NCBI RefSeq assembly: GCF_028502605.1
Contig: NC_079233.1
Coordinates: 2,790,001-2,854,000 of the forward strand
Source: Trichoderma breve
Lineage: Eukaryota; Ascomycota; Sordariomycetes; Hypocreales; Hypocreaceae
Reading direction: 5' to 3'
Length of the DNA: 64,000 bases
Below the pieces are notes generated by a model, which was not told where the DNA came from, did no database searches, and worked only from the letters and a program-made list of their open reading frames with translations. The position numbers were made by a program, and so were the translations under genes. This document shows positions 30,807 through 40,842 of this stretch, piece by piece. Position 1 is the first letter of the stretch, and each line of letters opens with the position of its first letter.

Positions 30807-32887
30807 TTAATGATCATGCCCCTCGTGCCCTTCCTCATCATCTCCGCTCCAATCCGGAAACCCATCTTCAAATAACTCCTGCAACATCCTCCTCCTCTCC
30901 TCCTCCTCTACCCCATCCTTCCTCATAACCGTCTTCCACTCCTCATACTCCCCATCCGTTAGCAGACATGCATCAAGCATCTTCTCCAAGCCCTCATGGT
31001 CCAGTCCTTCGCCGATAAAGACAATCTCATGCCTCCTATCTCCCCACTCGCCGCCCTTGGCAATGTCATGCTGCACCAGAGTATCTATGTCGGGGCTTCC
31101 CGTCGTGTACTCTTCTTCCGGCAAAGTGCAAAACCATGAACGTCCTCCCGTGAGAGTGAGCATGGCCCCGGCTTGAGACCATTCGCCGGCGCGGTGAGGT
31201 CGTGTGGCCAGGAAGAATTCGCCCTTGGAGCGGAAGAGCCGGGCGAGTGTTGGGTGAGCGCGCTTATTGGCGAGAATCACTTCGTTTGAGGGCATCATCA
31301 AGGGGTCGACGTCCATGTCGTTGGTGTCTTTGCCATCACCTTGAGAAGATGCCTCGGTTTGGGGAGTTGATGGGGAGTGAGAGGGAGATGTCGAATCTGA
31401 CTTGTCTTCTGCGGACGATTTGGTGCTTGCGTTATCCTCACAGTCCACCATTTCAGCATCCTCACCGTCAGACTGCCCTTCGTCTCCCTCTTCTCCTTCA
31501 TCTTCTTCTTCATCTTCTTCATCATCATCGTCATCGTCAGGATGCTCCATCTGCAAGATAAACTTATCATACAACAGTGCAAAGAGCCGCCTTGGATGAA
31601 AAGGCCGGTAACGTGAATAGATGAAGCTTTGCACATTATACTCCTCCGTCTCCGGCTTAGGAGTTACCACATTGCGGCCATTTACCTGAAATATTTGTGT
31701 TAGCCTTCCCTAATAAAAATTTACATGGTAAAAGAAACTATCGGACGGGAAACATACCTCGCGCACAGTCATGGCGTGCAAATCCTGCAGCCAACCATAC
31801 CCAGTTTGCGCACGTCCGAGATCGAAGAGGCCTGTGTTGACCAGCTCTTTGACGTCCACTTTGCTATACTTAGACTCTATTATCTTGGCCCGGTGGTTCA
31901 GCTGTTTAACAAGATCAAGTACCCGAGCCTTTGTCTCGTCGTTGATCTGGTTCATCCGTCAGTCTTCAAATCAAGATAATCTTTTCGTGGCCAGCCTTAC
32001 CATATCAATCTTGTTCAAGATGATCACGTCCGCAAACTCAATCTGGTCAACCATAAGGTCCGACACGGATCTCTCATCTTCCGGAACAACATCATCCCTC
32101 CGTCCAGACAACAAATCCGCTGTATCAAAGTCGTTCAGCATCGTAAAAGCATCAATGACTGTAACGGTCGTGTCCAAATGGGCGAATTTTTCTAGCCCTC
32201 CGGCTTTCTTCCTATACCACAATTAGTCACAACGATAACAGGAGGCAACCGTCCCACAGGATAACTGAAGCCTACAATTTGTTCAAAACCTTAATCATGT
32301 CTTCGTCAAGTTCAGCAGCGCCTTCGCCTTCAGTCAAGAGGCTCATCTGCTCTGCAAGGCGAGAATCGAAAGTCTCAGCAACCTGCTCTGGCTCACTAAT
32401 GCCACTGCTTTCAATGATGATGTAGTCAAATTTCTGAAGCTGAGAGATGCGCACAAGCTCCTCGAGCAAGTCTCCTCTCAAAGTACAGCAGATGCATCCA
32501 TTCTGTAGCGCAATGATCTTTTCATTGGTTTTTGTAAGGGTGTGAGTCTTTTGAATGAGAGATGCATCGACATTGATACTACGCGAATTTCAGTACTTTT
32601 TTTCCAACAGCAGACCACCGTAATACCTACGCTCCAATGTCATTCACCACAACAGCTATACGAAGCCCATGGTTGCTTTTTAAAATGTGCTGTAGGAGCG
32701 TTGTCTTGCCTGACCCCTGAAGAGAGATTCGTTGTCAGCAAACTCCAGACTAGATTTGTGTACAGCAAAGCAGATGTGGCCAACTCACTAGAAAACCAGA
32801 CAGGAGCGTCACAGGTAAAGGCTTGGATGGCACCAAGTCTTCCGACCTTTTGCTCTTCTTTGACTTAGTGGTTCGTCGCAACCCCAT
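30807..32887 (-). CDS. CobW/COG0523-family metal-dependent GTPase
   Basis: Six exons, 32887-32789, 32716-32631, 32578-32276, 32211-32001, 31946-31758 and 31685-30807, encode 588 residues; all five introns (52-72 nt) are GT-AG. Motifs in order: Walker [15 protein letters not shown] (made by the first splice), the metal-binding GCICC motif, Walker B-like [11 protein letters not shown], and the guanine-specificity NKID in VIILNKIDM. The CobW C-terminal domain lies in the last exon, with [13 protein letters not shown] and GRSWFCTLP. It is interrupted by a long acidic insertion (about residues 343-420; poly-Asp/Glu then Ser-rich). A His/Asp-rich tail (GHEGHDH) ends the protein. The family includes Zn chaperones such as ZNG1, which hand metal to client enzymes with GTP hydrolysis. 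Which metal and client apply here is not visible. The metallothionein gene follows on the same strand. Confidence 0.9.
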
Positions 32888-33505
32888 TGTGATGAGGAAG
32901 TTTGGCTGGAGTCAATATCTTGTACAAAGCACAACTTGTAGGAAATTTATTCAAAAGAAGAAACGAGAAATTGTTTAGGATTTAAAATCGCAATTGCCCG
33001 ATACTTTATTATATAGCATGCCTAATTAGATATAATAAAAAATTAAAAGAAAAAAAAAAGGAATCGTCGTGGGCCATCAAGGTTGTCACGTCAGTGCCAT
33101 CAAGGTGCTGACGATGATACCTGCTTCACTTAGGCGCGTCATCACGGACCCAGCCATTGGACCGGACATTGCTTAGACCCAAAGATAATTCGTTATTTCT
33201 TTCTCATCGCAAGTTATTGCCATTGTCATTGGTCAGTCTGTCCTCAAGACAGATGATAATTGCTACGCTATGAATAATGAACGTATGATTATTGGTCCGC
33301 ACGGATTGGTCTGCTCATATCAATACATGACGCTCAGATCGTCCGTTAAAGTGAAACTAACGATCTCTCTCTCAATAAGAAAAAAGGGAAAAAAAATCCA
33401 TAACTCCGGTCATGCTGGCCTACCCAATGGCCTCTGATGATATACGCCGCAAGACTCAAAAGACTCCAATTTCGTCGCTACAATGAGCATTCAGATCAAC
33501 GACTT
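32888..33505. other. Intergenic
   Basis: About 620 bp: CobW promoter and 3' flank of the GH5 gene, with an A-rich run near 33.05 kb. No gene is seen. Confidence 0.5.
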
Positions 33506-35809
33506 TTACATAATGCAGCAGTTCCCCCCAGTCCCTGCTTGGCATTGCTCCAGGTAGCTTGCGTCGTCAGAAGTCCCTTCGGCGAGATTGTACTTGCGTA
33601 TCGGGCCCTTAATTGTCAGGGTCTGTTCTCCCTCGGGATGCCACCATCGTAGGACCTGGAGCAGTGTGCCCTGGCTGTTGTCAAGGCCAATCTCCCATCT
33701 GCCAGCTGAGACAGTAGTTTCGCACTCCTGCTTGGGGAAGTGGTACTCGGGAAGGAATATGATGGTAGGGGAATCATCGGCTGCAGCCTGGGGAGCTGAA
33801 ATTTTGATGCTAAAGGTGCATTTACGTAGGTCAAAACCAGAAGAGAGCAGTTTCCCTGCCACAACTGTTGGTGTTGGGCGGATGAAAGCTTCGGCAGCAC
33901 GGTAGCCCGGAGCGTTTGCTAACTCAGGGTCTTTATCGGAGGGGGCAGAGCTGATTGATGGATTCGTAAGCGTGCGTTGAAGATTTCCCGGATTCACTCC
34001 AGCATCATCCAGAGTTTCCGCGGTAACGATGGTGGCGCCAGGTTTGACCAAGCTCGTAGTTGATTGATCAAACGCATGCTCGCTCAGTATGGATGATGTC
34101 TCGGGGAGCTTGTCGTCCACAGAAATGATGGACAAATCCTCTCCGTTCCATTGATCTCCCCTCTCGTGATCGTTTGTTGTAGAGTACACCCACAGACAAT
34201 ACCCTTCCATTCCTGATCCTTCAGCCGCAAAATAGTTGGCATCCAGTGCCGCGGACTGGCTCGAGTAGTCTCCCGTCTTGTATGCCTTTTTATCATCCAT
34301 ATCATAGGGAATACCAAATTCTGTCATCAGGCAAGGATGATTGCCTGTCCGATCAAGGCCTTCTTGTCTAAGAGTTGCCAGCTGGTCCCTGAGGCAGTTC
34401 CGAATGGCTGTCTCCCCAATTCTAATAGCAAACGCAGGGTGCCAATACTTGCCCCGAAGCACACCAACGACGTCGACATTCCAACTACTGTTCCAATGCT
34501 TTGTCATGAGGGTGATGCCGTCATAGAAATGAGGGGTGAAGGCCATCTTTGGATCATCGTCCTCTGTGCCTTTGATTTCGGGAGGAAGCTCCAAAGTCGG
34601 ATACTGCATGAGCATGATACAGTCCTTGTGCTGGGCGCGACAAGCTTTGCTGTACTTCCTCCAAAAATCCAGGAAATAGGTGTTTGTGAATTCTGGGTAG
34701 TCAATCGTTTTCCCAGTATTTGGGTTCTTCGAGAAATAGTCCTTCTTCAGGAGCGTATCTGTTGCGATATCCCACACGCCGTGTTGGGCCCAGATGCATT
34801 CGCCAAGCTTCCACCCACCATCACGCTTCCATCCATACCTCGAGTCGTCATATCCTTCTGGCAGCCAGGCAAACTCGCCGTGCGGATCCACAAGCTTGGT
34901 GCCCGTCTTGTATGGACCAAGTCCTCCCATGTCCCAGGTATCAACTTCACACGCCCTGCCCATGCCCGTCAGGAAAGTCTGCCACATTGTTGGGCACGTT
35001 CCCTTCTTGAGGGGGTGCTCTTTGGGAATGACGCTCAAATCAACGTATCCGGTCATGCCTCGGTTCGGTTCGTTCATGCTCTCCCAACCAATAACGACTT
35101 CATTTTCGAGATCCCCAGCCTCATGGATGCGCTTCGCCAGATGGGCACATGCGTTGATGAAGTGGTTCTGTAGATAGTCTTGAATGTTGACGCCGTCGAT
35201 GATGCACTTGGGAGCGAAATCCCTGCCAGCAAAGAAAAAGGTGAAGATGGTGCCAGCGGCAAGTCGGTAGTAGTTGGTGGACCAAATCATCTTGGGGAAA
35301 CTATCTGGCTCGGGGTAGGTATTATGAACGATAGCCGCCTCAGTAGCAGCAAAGCTCTGGGGGTTCAGTCCACAGGCATAGATGGTCCACATGGGGGCTC
35401 CAGAGCCGCCGGTGAACCTGGACCAGACGTCCTGGTGGGGGTCCATGAAGACGTAGAAGCCATAGGATTTGGCAATTCTCAAGACCTCGATGGTGTGCTG
35501 GATGTATTCTTCGTCGTAGATGCCTGGCCCAGCAGCTTCAAGGGCCTCCCAGGTAAACAGATATCGGATCGTGTTGAATCCGAACCGCCGGATCCTCGCA
35601 AAGTGCATCGGGGCATCTTGTTTAGTAAACGGTCGCTGGTGAAAGGTCACATTGTCGCCGTCGAAGAAGTCATCACCGACATGAGACGGCTGGTTGGGCT
35701 CGCTCGGCAGTTTCGTGTCTCCAGCAACATTGATGCCGCGGAGAACAATCTGGCGGCCTTGGGCATCGCGGAACTGGCCATCTTCGATCGTCAGGCGAAA
35801 GGAAGCCAT
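33506..35809 (-). CDS. GH5 glycoside hydrolase, sterylglucosidase/glucosylceramidase type (EGH1/EGCrP2-like)
   Basis: 767-residue intronless enzyme; I start at the ATG at 35809 (MASFRLTIEDGQFRD), although the frame is open 35 codons further. The (beta/alpha)8 barrel carries GINVAGDTKLPS near the start, GFNTIRYLFTWEALE, and both catalytic acids: Glu247 in GWESMNEP (acid/base) and Glu497 in CLMTEFGIP (nucleophile). A C-terminal beta domain follows (about 610-760). Fungal members of this GH5 group cleave glucose from ergosteryl-glucoside or glucosylceramide inside the cell, and this protein likewise has no signal peptide. The last residues are NCCIM, so the final four form a CaaX-like prenylation motif. 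Substrate preference between sterol and ceramide glucosides cannot be read directly. Confidence 0.9.
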   Translation of the reverse strand: MASFRLTIEDGQFRDAQGRQIVLRGINVAGDTKLPSEPNQPSHVGDDFFDGDNVTFHQRPFTKQDAPMHFARIRRFGFNTIRYLFTWEALEAAGPGIYDEEYIQHTIEVLRIAKSYGFYVFMDPHQDVWSRFTGGSGAPMWTIYACGLNPQSFAATEAAIVHNTYPEPDSFPKMIWSTNYYRLAAGTIFTFFFAGRDFAPKCIIDGVNIQDYLQNHFINACAHLAKRIHEAGDLENEVVIGWESMNEPNRGMTGYVDLSVIPKEHPLKKGTCPTMWQTFLTGMGRACEVDTWDMGGLGPYKTGTKLVDPHGEFAWLPEGYDDSRYGWKRDGGWKLGECIWAQHGVWDIATDTLLKKDYFSKNPNTGKTIDYPEFTNTYFLDFWRKYSKACRAQHKDCIMLMQYPTLELPPEIKGTEDDDPKMAFTPHFYDGITLMTKHWNSSWNVDVVGVLRGKYWHPAFAIRIGETAIRNCLRDQLATLRQEGLDRTGNHPCLMTEFGIPYDMDDKKAYKTGDYSSQSAALDANYFAAEGSGMEGYCLWVYSTTNDHERGDQWNGEDLSIISVDDKLPETSSILSEHAFDQSTTSLVKPGATIVTAETLDDAGVNPGNLQRTLTNPSISSAPSDKDPELANAPGYRAAEAFIRPTPTVVAGKLLSSGFDLRKCTFSIKISAPQAAADDSPTIIFLPEYHFPKQECETTVSAGRWEIGLDNSQGTLLQVLRWWHPEGEQTLTIKGPIRKYNLAEGTSDDASYLEQCQAGTGGNCCIM

Positions 35810-36508
35810 GGTTCTCACCAGGCAGCGAATTGGATGGAATGGAATTGAATCCACTCGTCGGGTATCACGATTAAATGAATGGCCGACGTACTGTAAAAAA
35901 GGGAGCAAACGCAAAAGAATGGAGGTGAGGAGTGATGACGGAAGACGGTTTGCTAGTGCTAGAGTCTCTCCAAGTGAGCAATGGATGTCACCAGACAGAT
36001 TCAGTTACCGGAAACACCATTGCCCCACTAGCAAGATAGCGGTCTCACAGTCGCCACAGCTAGAGCCTAAACTGGCAAACGGCGAACCCCACAGCGGCTA
36101 GGACTTCGATCTGTGTTGCTCTGTTTCCCCGATTTCTCCAATTCGGCAGATCCGGGTGGCAATGGATGCCGATTGCGAATACGAACGTCGAGATGATGTG
36201 CCGTGTTAATCGCTTGAATACGCGTAGAAGCATGAATTAACCATCATTGAGACATTACATTCTACTTGTGTGTTATTACATTTACAGTGGCTGAGATACG
36301 CACTAAGTTGGAATGCATGTACGATCTCTCCTTACAATTATTTGGACTGCAGGGTAAAGCACCACCGAACATGTATAAACCAATCGTCAATTAACAACAA
36401 TCATCCCAGCAATACAATACATTGGATATATCAAAACAAAACCATCCTCATTATACAGAACAATATTAAAATAAACCCAAGTAAACATCACACTTGTTTC
36501 CCTCGTTA
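35810..36508. other. Intergenic
   Basis: 700 bp containing the GH5 promoter and an AT-rich 3' flank of the transporter gene. No gene is recognised. Confidence 0.5.
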
Positions 36509-39306
36509 TCAATAACCAATACCCACCGGTCCTTCATTGTTCGTTGCCTGCATACCCTGAGCATAACTCTGATCTGTTGCCGACTGACTCGCTCTTGGCT
36601 GGTATACTCCAAACTGTAACTCTTCCCGAGAAAAATCACTCACTCGGCCTTGACTTTGACCCAATTCTACTGGCTCGGGAATTGGAATTGATAGCTGAGT
36701 ATCACACCCTAATAAATGAGCAGCTCGAAACGGCGCCAGATCTTCGCCTTCCATCGGACCCCATATCAAATCCTCATAGAGCTCTGGTCTGGGCTTTGGG
36801 CTTACGAGAATGTATCGTTGGATAAGCCAGGGCAGATATTCGAATACCTGGAAACGCATAAACTTTCTTTTGGAAACTGCAAAGATGTGGTCCAACTCCT
36901 CAAGAGTGCGACGCTTTGTCTCTTCTACCAGTAAGAAGACCATGACTAAAGCGACGATATTGAGACCAGAGAAGAGGCCCAAGGCTCCGATTGCTTTGAG
37001 TCCCGCATTCACACTTTGCGACCATTAGCCTGAGATAGCCTATGCAATGGTCTCTATCTTCACTTACCTGGGGTAGACGATAGATAAAATGCCGGCAAAG
37101 CCCAAGTTGATTGCAATCGCCCAAGAAGCCCCCTGATATGCAATTAGAATGGCTGAAGAACTTGGAGGGTTGACTCAATAACCTACCGCTTCTCTATGAG
37201 ATAGAGGGAAGCTTTCTGAAGCAAGGGTAAACGGGATCGGGCCCAGACCTGGAGAATATACAGCGGCAAAGACTACTTGGATATTAGATCGGACTTCATA
37301 GACGAATGGGGGTTTATCACTTATACCATATAAGAAGAAGGCAGCAACCCCTATTCTGATACTCTCAGTCGAAATAGTGCACGATAAAGCAGCAGCGAGC
37401 ATGAACAAGGCCGTGAAAGGCAATGTTCCTAAAAGCCACTTTCGACGACCAAGCGTATCAATACTTCTCACAGCAGGCAGGCCACACAGAAAATTGATTG
37501 CCCCTATTCATTGAACGGTTAGCATCTGGTATTACAAGAAGGATCTGACAACTGAGAAGGTATTTACCAAAGCCTAGACTGTATGCCATTGGGATAATTT
37601 TCGAGTGTTGTTCATCTTTGCTACTGGCCCCGGCGAAGAGGGTTCCTAATTCCCATGAGCTTGGAGCCAAGTCTGTCTACATCACTCATGATTTACCTGA
37701 ATAAAAGGCCAGAACATTGACTGTGTCTTTGTTAGAGGGTACCGTATTGGAGGAAATGTTTTGTTTGACTTACTTCCACAGAGTTGCTGGGCTAGATTGA
37801 CTGTCGAAGTAGAGATGAGAGCATTGTACAGGCGCCTCTGTTGGAATAGCTGCGTGAATTGTCTCAAGAAGTCTCGCATAACCCACATGAATCCCGGAGA
37901 TCGAAAGGCATGGGGGTCCATATCACCCAATCCCATAGCTTGTTGCTCGAGCGATTTATACACAAGATATATGTCTCGTAATGCTTGGAGCTGCCATCGC
38001 GTTAACTTCATAAGGTCCATTTGAAGAAGAGCTAAAGAATGACAAACCTCTGTATTTCGTATCCTCCTCATGCACGTATATGCCTTTTGAACGTCATAGT
38101 TGGGTCCCTTTATCAGATGAAAACGAGGGGACTCTGGGCAGAAAAACATGGCGATAATGAAGAGTACTAAACTCGGCACCGTGGGCGATGCGTTGATGAG
38201 TGCTAGTGTCGTCTCGTTCGACTGAGCTCTTGTGAAGATGAGGTTGAAAGCAAAGCCGAGCATGATACCAAATGCGACCCTTTTCTTATATGTTAGCTGG
38301 CGGTATCAACCCTATATCCATGTATGTTGTCTTACCATAATTGCCAGGCTAGAATGGCAGATCCACGCCAGAATCCAACAGCAGTTTCTCCAGCAAGAAT
38401 TGGCGTACTGACGGCCTTGATTCCCATTCCTAACCAACCATCAGTTTTTAAACGCGAAGAGGCTTCCTTTGGCCAGACATACCGATGCCATTGATAATCC
38501 GGATTCCGAATAGCTGGTACCAGGTCTTTGCGAAAGCTGCACCAATAGAACCTGCCAAAATGAGGAATGCAGCGACGCAGATGCCTCCGCGTCTGCCAAA
38601 CCAATAATTAATTGGCAGCGAGAGAGGGCATCCAACTAATGCGGCAACAAAGAATGGGACGGCATTGGTAGCCCCAAACTTCCAATTATCCGAACTGGAG
38701 GGTTTGATGTGTTCGTGGAGGCCCCATTCTTCTTTATACAGAGAAGCGCCGTTAAAAGACGATTGAACAAATCCTGTTGCGAGAAGAAGCAGTTAGAAGA
38801 GGTAGGGAGAGAGAAAGAAAGCGGAAGAATGAAGTATTCCTACCTTGTAGTAGGGCGGCAATGGAAACTGTGAGGATAACAATCCACATGCCTTTCTCAC
38901 TGAAAGGAACGTCTCTTTCTCGAACCAAAGCACGTTTCTCATCCCTTGTCAACTGTACCGGCAGGCTGGATTCAAAACGGTATCCCTTTTGTCTTGCAAC
39001 CTCATCGTATATACGAATGTCCTTTGCGACTCGAGCGGCACGTAAAAGGTTCTCGTATTTGACGGATGGCAGATGGTTGTCGACAAAGGATCGGACATCC
39101 CTTTGCAATTCTTCGTCCGTGAGATGGACTAATCCCGTCAACTTCTGTCAAAGATCCATTCAAGTTTTCGGTTTCTTTTGGCAATTATACATACCTAGAG
39201 GGTTTTCGATGATGGCATTACCATTCGGGCGTCTGCCTCGAGTTGCAGCTGAATATTGGCTTTCATTGCGGGCCGAGGCGCCTGTATTTCGACCCGATGA
39301 AGCCAT
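36509..39306 (-). CDS. Major facilitator, sugar-transporter family
   Basis: Eleven exons: 39306-39195, 39128-38844, 38773-38483, 38429-38336, 38279-37774, 37720-37697, 37645-37568, 37503-37327, 37275-37187, 37132-37068 and 37013-36509; ten introns of 51-70 nt; 741 residues. Exon six is only 24 nt. Family marks: NYWFGRRG between helices 2 and 3, FCPESPRFHLIKG after helix 6, LAQQLCGINVLAFYSG made by joining exons 5-7, DTLGRRKWLLG, ASESFPLSHREAG, and VEETKRRTLEELDHIF after helix 12. About 120 hydrophilic residues precede helix 1 and 130 follow helix 12, both longer than in hexose transporters (usually 500-560 residues). The protein should be a plasma-membrane symporter for a sugar, polyol or related compound. 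The substrate is unknown. The first splice (acceptor at 39129-39130) is the least certain. Confidence 0.85.
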
Positions 39307-40842
39307 CACGGATTCTGAAATCGTCAATTACACTCACTGAATGAAGCAACAGCGATGATACCGACTTTTGAAAGATTATATCAAGAACAAGGAAAAATTG
39401 CAGGTTTGCGACATTAGCGGGTATAAGTCGCAACAACAATAGGACGCTCGAGTCACCTAGAAGACCGCGCGCCTCATATTCTGGCATTCCTATCTACAAT
39501 AGCAGCTCACTACTTTATACGCACGGATAATGTGATGGGTCGAATCATATGCATTGGTTTCACATTCTTAGCTAGTTAAGGCTTAATTACACAAACAGCC
39601 AGGCAAGGCGTACGGGACCCTGTCTTGGATAAGGCACCGACATTTCACGATGCCATTCATAGAATTGAAAGAAACTAGTGACGCTCGGGTTACAAAAGAA
39701 GCAGCCACAGCATGGGAACAATGGTCTCTGCGCTGGTCGAGCTAAGGAGACGATCTCTTTATTTAGTCCCATGTGGCTTTTCTGGAAGCAAATCCTTGTC
39801 CACGATGACATAAAAACGAGGCTGCGGCACCTACAATTTGAGATGAGGCTGGTACCAAGGGGTTTTTGGCTGCATAAACGAACTGAGCTTGGAAGTTCAA
39901 AGCCTCTTGAGGTTATACAAATCCAGCCCTGCTGATGGTTGTCTCGATAGGCAACCTTTTTGGCTTCATCCTCATTGGCTCCCCACAATCCGCGGCTTGC
40001 TCTATACCTGGCAGATTGACAAGGAGTAGTTGACCGCATTCGGTGATGGCAAGGCATCCTCCTGAGCCTTTCTTGCTCTGTGCTGCATTGGTCACGAGAG
40101 AAGCATCTGGTTGTTCAATTGTTTGCTGCAGCCCACTTATTCGATGTCACAAGCAATGAAAACGGCCTAGAACTGCAGCTGAATTATGATAGTGGTTAGG
40201 CTCATGTAAGTTATGAAATTAGAGATATATTTATATTCCCAAAAGAACTTGGGAATTGTTCCTTCATATTGTATTTTGATTCATGTTTCGATACTGCTAG
40301 TGTAGTGATAAGATGAAGATGGGTCTTGGAGTGGTGGGATATGACAGCCGTTGCAGAAGCAGCATCACGTACTACTCGTTTTTGCTTGAGAAAAGCTTGC
40401 TCATAATGAAGAAACATAATGGAATCACACACATTATTTCAGAAATAACATAATGATTTTTCACAAACTGTAATTTTACTCGCTAATTGATGCCCTGTTG
40501 ATGTTGAAATGATCCTGTCCAAGGGCAAGATGAGGACCTTGGTAGGCACAACCGGTAAATCCTCGGCCAAGGCAGCACAGCGCCCGCGATAGCTGTCGAG
40601 GCTCATTGAAACTGAACCAATAATTTCATTCATCATCATCATCATACATTCATTCGAGCTTTCACACATGGGAGTCTTGGATTAAAGAATCTTCAAAGGC
40701 AGAAACATCATTGAATCTGCCATGAGACTCAGGCCGTGTGATACTACAGTCCATTCTTTGTTTTGTGTTTCTTTCTGATTCGACTTCATTCTTTGTGCAT
40801 ACCTCGTTTCCCCTCCACAGCCTGCAGAAAACATCGGGCATC
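39307..40842. other. 1.5-kb divergent intergenic region
   Basis: Promoters of the MFS gene (minus) and SKI3 (plus). A 156-codon minus frame (39587-40057) is rich in Cys/Ser/Arg and has no motif, so I do not call it a gene. Confidence 0.5.

Noticed and set aside
37645..37696. Very short 24-nt intron option in the MFS gene
   Set aside because: Too short for a fungal intron; using the acceptor 27 nt further gives a 51-nt intron and the conserved FYSGTLF junction.
39587..40057. 156-codon minus-strand frame
   Set aside because: Rich in Cys, Ser and Arg, no motif, and lies in the promoter interval of SKI3 and the MFS gene; looks like chance.
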